Assembly (NCBI GenBank): GCA_015489175.1
Contig: WGAI01000012.1
Span: forward strand, 1-36,306
Source of the DNA: Caldifarciminota bacterium
GTDB taxonomy: Bacteria; Hydrothermota; Hydrothermia; B15-G9
Reading direction: 5' to 3'
DNA: 36,306 nt
Shown: in pieces, positions 31,079 through 36,306 of the stretch
Numbering within the stretch: the stretch's first letter is position 1
How the letters are laid out: every line of letters starts with the position of its first letter
The notes under the pieces: generated by a model
Databases searched by the model: none
What the model saw: the letters and a program-made list of their open reading frames with translations, nothing else
Told to the model about the DNA's origin: nothing
Translations under genes and position numbers: made by a program

Positions 31079-32692
31079 ATGAAAAAAGCTTTCGTGGCGA
31101 TTGTTAGTCTATTGATTTTTTTCGGCCAATCCAGCGCACTTGTGAGATATGTCTTCCCGAAACTGGAAATTCAGGATTCGAGCGTTATCGTATCGGTTAA
31201 GACGGATGCACCTGTCACAAAGCCCAATGTTTACTACGACAGGTTTGATGGAGATGGCCCTTATGGCGATTACCTCTACAACCTTTACTTCCGAAACGAC
31301 ACAAGCGACACCTTCTTTCAGTTCAGGTTTAAGCACATCGAGCCCAATGTGTTGTATCGCTACATTGTGACGGTCAACAACGAGAAGAACCTGACCATCC
31401 CTTCGAGAGAGAGGTATTTCAGGGTTCTGAAGGACGAAGATGGCAGCCTGAAATTCGGACTTGCCTACGATGTCCTGCCATTTGCGGGCTATTCGGGAGA
31501 TGGCGTTGTGTCGATCAGGTGGACGCTGACGAAGGACGCCGACATGGGCTATGTCGTTGTTTACGACGGCGATAAGGCCGTCGCGCGGGCGGGAAGTGCC
31601 GGGAAAAGCAGGGAATTCGAGTTCAGGATAAAGGCGCTGGATTACGGTAAGCGCTATACCTATATGACTTATTCCGTATCGGGCAGTGATACGCTGAAGA
31701 TGGGCGGCTCTTTTGCCATGCCGAAAAAGCCCGGACAGGATTTCTCTTTCGTGTTGATGGGCGATTCGAGGTCAAACTGGCGCTGGCCGAACAGCGTCGA
31801 TCACACCAGCTATGTGGCGGCATCGAGTTTGAACCTGCTTTCGAGGATTCTCGGCAGATACGACCATGATTTTGTGATTTTCAGCGGCGACCTGATTGGA
31901 GGCGGCACTACGGATACGCTTCAGGCAGAGGATCAATACAAGGCATGGCTGTCGGCGGTGTGGCACGATAACCGCAACGCTTTCTATTTCAATGTTGTAG
32001 GCAATCATGATGCCACAGCGCCCAACCGCAGGTTGCCAAACGGGGATTACATACCGCTCAAGCCACCTTACGCCTCCGAATGCTACTGGTCGAGGATGTT
32101 TGTGCTGCCCGAAAACGGCCCCAGAGCACCGAAAGGCGCCGCTCCTTACCTTGAAAACACCTACTCCTTCGACTGGGGAGATGTCCATTTCGTGGTTCTG
32201 AACGACGATTATGGCTATTACCGCAAGAACAAGCATCGCAAACCGGCATCGCTCACTCCAGCCCAATGGGAATGGCTGATAAATGACCTTAAGTCAAATC
32301 AGGGTAAGTGGATCATCGTGTCATACCATGAGCCCACATTTTCGCCGCTCGGAAGGCAGGATTTCGACTCCACTCAGATCGACAGCCTCTGGCATGTATT
32401 TGACCGATATGGCGTTGTCGCCGTCGTCAACGGCCACGAGCACATCTACGCAAGGATCGCAGTCGATTCCAACCTTGTCAAAGGCATGAAGAGGACCATA
32501 CCGCAGATTATCTCAGGTCGCGCCGGTGCGCCTAAATACAACATCCACCGTAAGTTGCACTTCAGTCAGAACATCAAGGCGATCGACAACCGCCGCCATT
32601 TCGTTCTTGTGAATGCATCGGCGGATTCCCTTGTCTTTAAAGCCATCGATTTCGATGGAAAGGTCTTTGACAGATGGGTGATAAGAAGGTAA
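31079..32692 (+). CDS. Secreted metallophosphoesterase (calcineurin-like, purple acid phosphatase-like)
   Basis: The 537-residue product has a signal peptide (MKKAFVAIVSLLIFFGQSSA) and an N-terminal beta-rich region of about 200 residues similar in style to fibronectin-like domains of purple acid phosphatases. A calcineurin-like phosphoesterase domain follows with VLMGDSRSN, FSGDLIGGG, VGNHDA, SYHEP and NGHEHIYAR. These give the di-metal ligands, though the first motif has Arg in place of the His of the classic D-x-H. It should act outside the cytoplasm on phosphate esters, phosphodiesters or nucleotides, but the substrate is unknown. GGAGG precedes the ATG. The stop overlaps the downstream rlmD-like gene by 19 bases. 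Confidence 0.87.
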   Translation: MKKAFVAIVSLLIFFGQSSALVRYVFPKLEIQDSSVIVSVKTDAPVTKPNVYYDRFDGDGPYGDYLYNLYFRNDTSDTFFQFRFKHIEPNVLYRYIVTVNNEKNLTIPSRERYFRVLKDEDGSLKFGLAYDVLPFAGYSGDGVVSIRWTLTKDADMGYVVVYDGDKAVARAGSAGKSREFEFRIKALDYGKRYTYMTYSVSGSDTLKMGGSFAMPKKPGQDFSFVLMGDSRSNWRWPNSVDHTSYVAASSLNLLSRILGRYDHDFVIFSGDLIGGGTTDTLQAEDQYKAWLSAVWHDNRNAFYFNVVGNHDATAPNRRLPNGDYIPLKPPYASECYWSRMFVLPENGPRAPKGAAPYLENTYSFDWGDVHFVVLNDDYGYYRKNKHRKPASLTPAQWEWLINDLKSNQGKWIIVSYHEPTFSPLGRQDFDSTQIDSLWHVFDRYGVVAVVNGHEHIYARIAVDSNLVKGMKRTIPQIISGRAGAPKYNIHRKLHFSQNIKAIDNRRHFVLVNASADSLVFKAIDFDGKVFDRWVIRR

Positions 32693-34077
32693 AGCGTAAA
32701 CACGGCAGGAGAGGTAAAAAGCGGGAAAAGTCGATAGTTGTCAGCCCAAAGGAGAAGGGCGAGCTCTTTATCCTCAAGCTTGAGGACATAACAGACACGG
32801 GCCTGGCGGTTGGCAAAATCAAGGGGCACTATGTCGTTTTTGTTCAGGGCGGCATTCCGGGTGAGAAAGTCAGGGTCAAGCTCACGGAACGGCGCAAACA
32901 ACACGCACTCGGCTATGTGGTTGAAGTCCTTGAACCGTCAGATGATCGGATAGATCCCTCATGTCCCCATTTCCCTCAATGCGGCAGCTGCTCATGGCAG
33001 ATGCTCAGGTATTCCGCACAGCTGAAATTCAAGGAAAACTTCGTGAGGAAAGCGTTTGAGGCAAACAACCTGCCGACAGACAGGATTTTGCCGATCGAGG
33101 GGATGAGAATCCCATGGTATTTCAGGAACCGCGGTATCTACCCGTTGAAACGCAGCGGCCCAAAGGTGTTCATGGGATTTTACGAGCGCGGCAGCCACAG
33201 AATCGTCGATATCCATGAATGTCCTGTCCAGTATCCCATGCTGGTTAAGGTTGCGAATCGTTTCCGCGAGCTTCTCAAATCTGAGCCGATCACGATTTAC
33301 AACGAGGAAAAGGATTTCGGCAAACTGCGATACTTCATCATTCGAGGCAGCAAGCGGATGAACGAGATGCTGGTGACGCTTGTAACGAGGCGGCAGGGCA
33401 TATCCCGAAAGTTTGCGGATAAAGTGATGGCGCTTGACGACAGGATTATAGGCGTGGCCGAGAACATCAACCCGCATAAATCCAATGTGATTTACGGACT
33501 TATAACGAGGAAGGCGGTCGGCAGGGATTACTACATGGAGACGGTTTTAAATCGGCGCTTCCGAATTTCAGCCCCGTCGTTTTTCCAGACGAACATCGAA
33601 CAGGTTGAAAAGCTCATCAAAGAGCTCAGAGCGAATGTGACCTCCCGTTACTCTCTCCTTGTCGATGCTTACAGCGGAGTTGGCCTGTTTTCGATAATAA
33701 TGTCCGACTTATCCGACAAAGTCGTTGGTGTGGAGGAGTCCATATCATCACACACCGACGCAATCGCCAACCGGGACATCAACGACCAGATGAACATAGA
33801 ATTTGTGCGTGGCAACGCAGAGGATTACCTTGAAACGGTCCATCCAGATGCTTTGATCGTGGATCCGCCCCGCAAGGGGCTGACAGACAGAGGGTTAGAA
33901 GCGATAAACATCTCGCTACCGAGGGAGATATTTTACATCTCTTGCAATCCGTTGAGCTTTGCGAAGGACGCATCAAAGCTCATCATGTCAGGATATGAAC
34001 TCGTTTTCGCGCGGCCATACGACTTCTTCCCGCAGACGCACCATGTGGAATTGCTATCGAAGTTCGTTCGGAAATAA
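32674..34077 (+). CDS. rlmD: 23S rRNA (uracil-C5)-methyltransferase RlmD-type
   Basis: This 467-residue SAM-dependent enzyme methylates C5 of uridine in RNA. It has a basic N-terminal tail, a TRAM domain (about 35-90), and 4Fe-4S cluster cysteines in CPHFPQCGSC (about 94-103) and HECP. The methyltransferase domain has SFFQTN, LLVDAYSGVGLFSI, DPPRKGL and the catalytic cysteine in YISCNP. The cluster favours RlmD/RumA (U1939 of 23S rRNA) over RlmC or TrmA, but related enzymes may use U747 or tRNA U54. It overlaps the metallophosphoesterase gene by 19 bases and lacks a strong ribosome site. Confidence 0.9.
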   Translation: MGDKKVKRKHGRRGKKREKSIVVSPKEKGELFILKLEDITDTGLAVGKIKGHYVVFVQGGIPGEKVRVKLTERRKQHALGYVVEVLEPSDDRIDPSCPHFPQCGSCSWQMLRYSAQLKFKENFVRKAFEANNLPTDRILPIEGMRIPWYFRNRGIYPLKRSGPKVFMGFYERGSHRIVDIHECPVQYPMLVKVANRFRELLKSEPITIYNEEKDFGKLRYFIIRGSKRMNEMLVTLVTRRQGISRKFADKVMALDDRIIGVAENINPHKSNVIYGLITRKAVGRDYYMETVLNRRFRISAPSFFQTNIEQVEKLIKELRANVTSRYSLLVDAYSGVGLFSIIMSDLSDKVVGVEESISSHTDAIANRDINDQMNIEFVRGNAEDYLETVHPDALIVDPPRKGLTDRGLEAINISLPREIFYISCNPLSFAKDASKLIMSGYELVFARPYDFFPQTHHVELLSKFVRK

Positions 34078-34084
34078 TTTGCAC

Positions 34085-34765
34085 TCAATAATTTCTTGCT
34101 CCGAATATGCCGCGACCGATCCTGACCATGGTCGAGCCTTCCAAAATCGCCCATTCAAAATCTTCGCTCATGCCCATCGAAAGGATCGGCAGGTCAATGT
34201 GGAACTCGTTTTCCAGCCTGTCACGCAGCTCCCTGAGCATGCGGAACGCCTCACGGGATCGGGTTTCCTCAGGTGGATATGGCCCTACGGTCATGAGGCC
34301 GCGAACATCCAAAACTTCTGATTCCAGCACGGCTCTGAGCAGGTCTGCGGCATCGCCCGGCATGACGCCATGTTTTTGCAGTTCCCCAGATGTGTTGACC
34401 TCTATCAGACAGCGCATATTGCCGCCGTGTATTCGCTTTTTCAGCTCCTCCACTAACGGGATTCGGTCCACTGACTGGATGAAATCAAACAGTTTGACCG
34501 CTTTTTTGACTTTATTCCGCTGGAGATAGCCTATCATGTGCCATTCCACATCCCTGCCTATCTGAGGGATTTTCTGTTCGGCTTCCTGAACCCTATTCTC
34601 GCCCAAAACCTTCAGCCCTGCATTTATGCCCGCAACTATCCGCTCGATGTCTATGCCCTTCGTCACGCCGAGTATCGTGATCTCATCGGGATCGCGCCCC
34701 ACTTTTCTCGCAGCATCGTAAATCTTGTTTCTCACAACCTCAAGGTTTTTCGCCACATCAACCAT
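34085..34765 (-). CDS. YggS-family pyridoxal phosphate homeostasis protein
   Basis: The 226-residue PLP-binding barrel protein belongs to the YggS/PROSC family, which controls free PLP levels and amino acid balance. Lys36 in ILGVTKGIDI is the PLP lysine. Other signatures are GENRVQEAEQKI, WHMIGYLQRNKVKKAV, EVNTSGELQKHG, GLMTVGPYPP and LSMGMSEDFEWAI, with GRGIFGARNY at the end. GGAGG precedes the ATG by six bases. It follows ligA on the minus strand by about 20 bases and is probably co-transcribed. No cell-division gene neighbour, common for this family, is present. Confidence 0.93.
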   Translation of the reverse strand: MVDVAKNLEVVRNKIYDAARKVGRDPDEITILGVTKGIDIERIVAGINAGLKVLGENRVQEAEQKIPQIGRDVEWHMIGYLQRNKVKKAVKLFDFIQSVDRIPLVEELKKRIHGGNMRCLIEVNTSGELQKHGVMPGDAADLLRAVLESEVLDVRGLMTVGPYPPEETRSREAFRMLRELRDRLENEFHIDLPILSMGMSEDFEWAILEGSTMVRIGRGIFGARNY

Positions 34766-34785
34766 TTTTACCTCCCTCTCGCCCG

Positions 34786-36306
<1,521 letters not shown>

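Overview
This window looks like a chromosomal segment of a diderm (Gram-negative type) bacterium that lives without oxygen or nearly so, and is probably thermophilic. Diderm life is shown by lipoprotein signal peptides, a TonB-dependent receptor, a PorV-type barrel and a TolC protein. Anaerobic life is suggested by a neelaredoxin-type superoxide reductase, an FprA flavo-diiron protein with its high-molecular-weight rubredoxin, and an archaeal-type peroxiredoxin. The protein disulfide oxidoreductase fragment at the left edge points to warmth. The mix of a receptor with a carboxypeptidase-regulatory-like domain, a secreted protein with a type-IX-like C-terminal tail and a PorV-family protein resembles the FCB group and nearby candidate phyla (WOR-3, TA06, Hydrothermota, KSB1). 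The exact phylum cannot be settled from sequence reading alone. No rRNA, tRNA, CRISPR array, transposase or phage gene was seen, and no stretch over 300 bases lacks a gene.

Layout. 1-9043: a partial disulfide oxidoreductase, a CCA-adding type nucleotidyltransferase, a TPR lipoprotein overlapping ornithine carbamoyltransferase (argF), a small lipoprotein, an HU protein, a large exported protein built from about 13 G-N/D-D repeats, then rsmD-coaD-pfkA. 9094-10587: a promoter with a Fur-like palindrome, a Roadblock/LC7 protein and a second protein joining a degenerate receiver-like domain, DUF4388 and a Roadblock-like domain. 10540-14120: minus-strand operon secD-secF-nadK. 14234-21730: a plus-strand surface operon of regulatory-domain lipoprotein, TonB-dependent receptor, 1024-residue secreted protein and PorV-family protein.

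21842-25779 is an oxidative stress island: a 1-Cys peroxiredoxin behind a PerR-box-like palindrome, superoxide reductase, a 60-residue winged-helix protein, a bacterioferritin-like protein, Hrb (flavin reductase plus rubredoxin) and FprA. Superoxide would be reduced to peroxide, peroxide to water, free iron stored, and oxygen or NO reduced by FprA using electrons from Hrb. 25828-27976 is a tetR-tolC pair with a self-operator. 28132-31041 holds xanthine-dehydrogenase-type FeS and FAD subunits, a DUF364 protein and XdhC, but no molybdopterin subunit. The right end has a metallophosphoesterase, an rlmD-type methyltransferase, a YggS-family PLP protein and a partial ligA.

The features most worth a second look are the repeat protein (4793-6913), the Roadblock pair with its operator (9094-10587), the possible nested translation start of rubredoxin inside Hrb (24351-24529), and the molybdenum-hydroxylase-like set that lacks its catalytic subunit (28132-31041).
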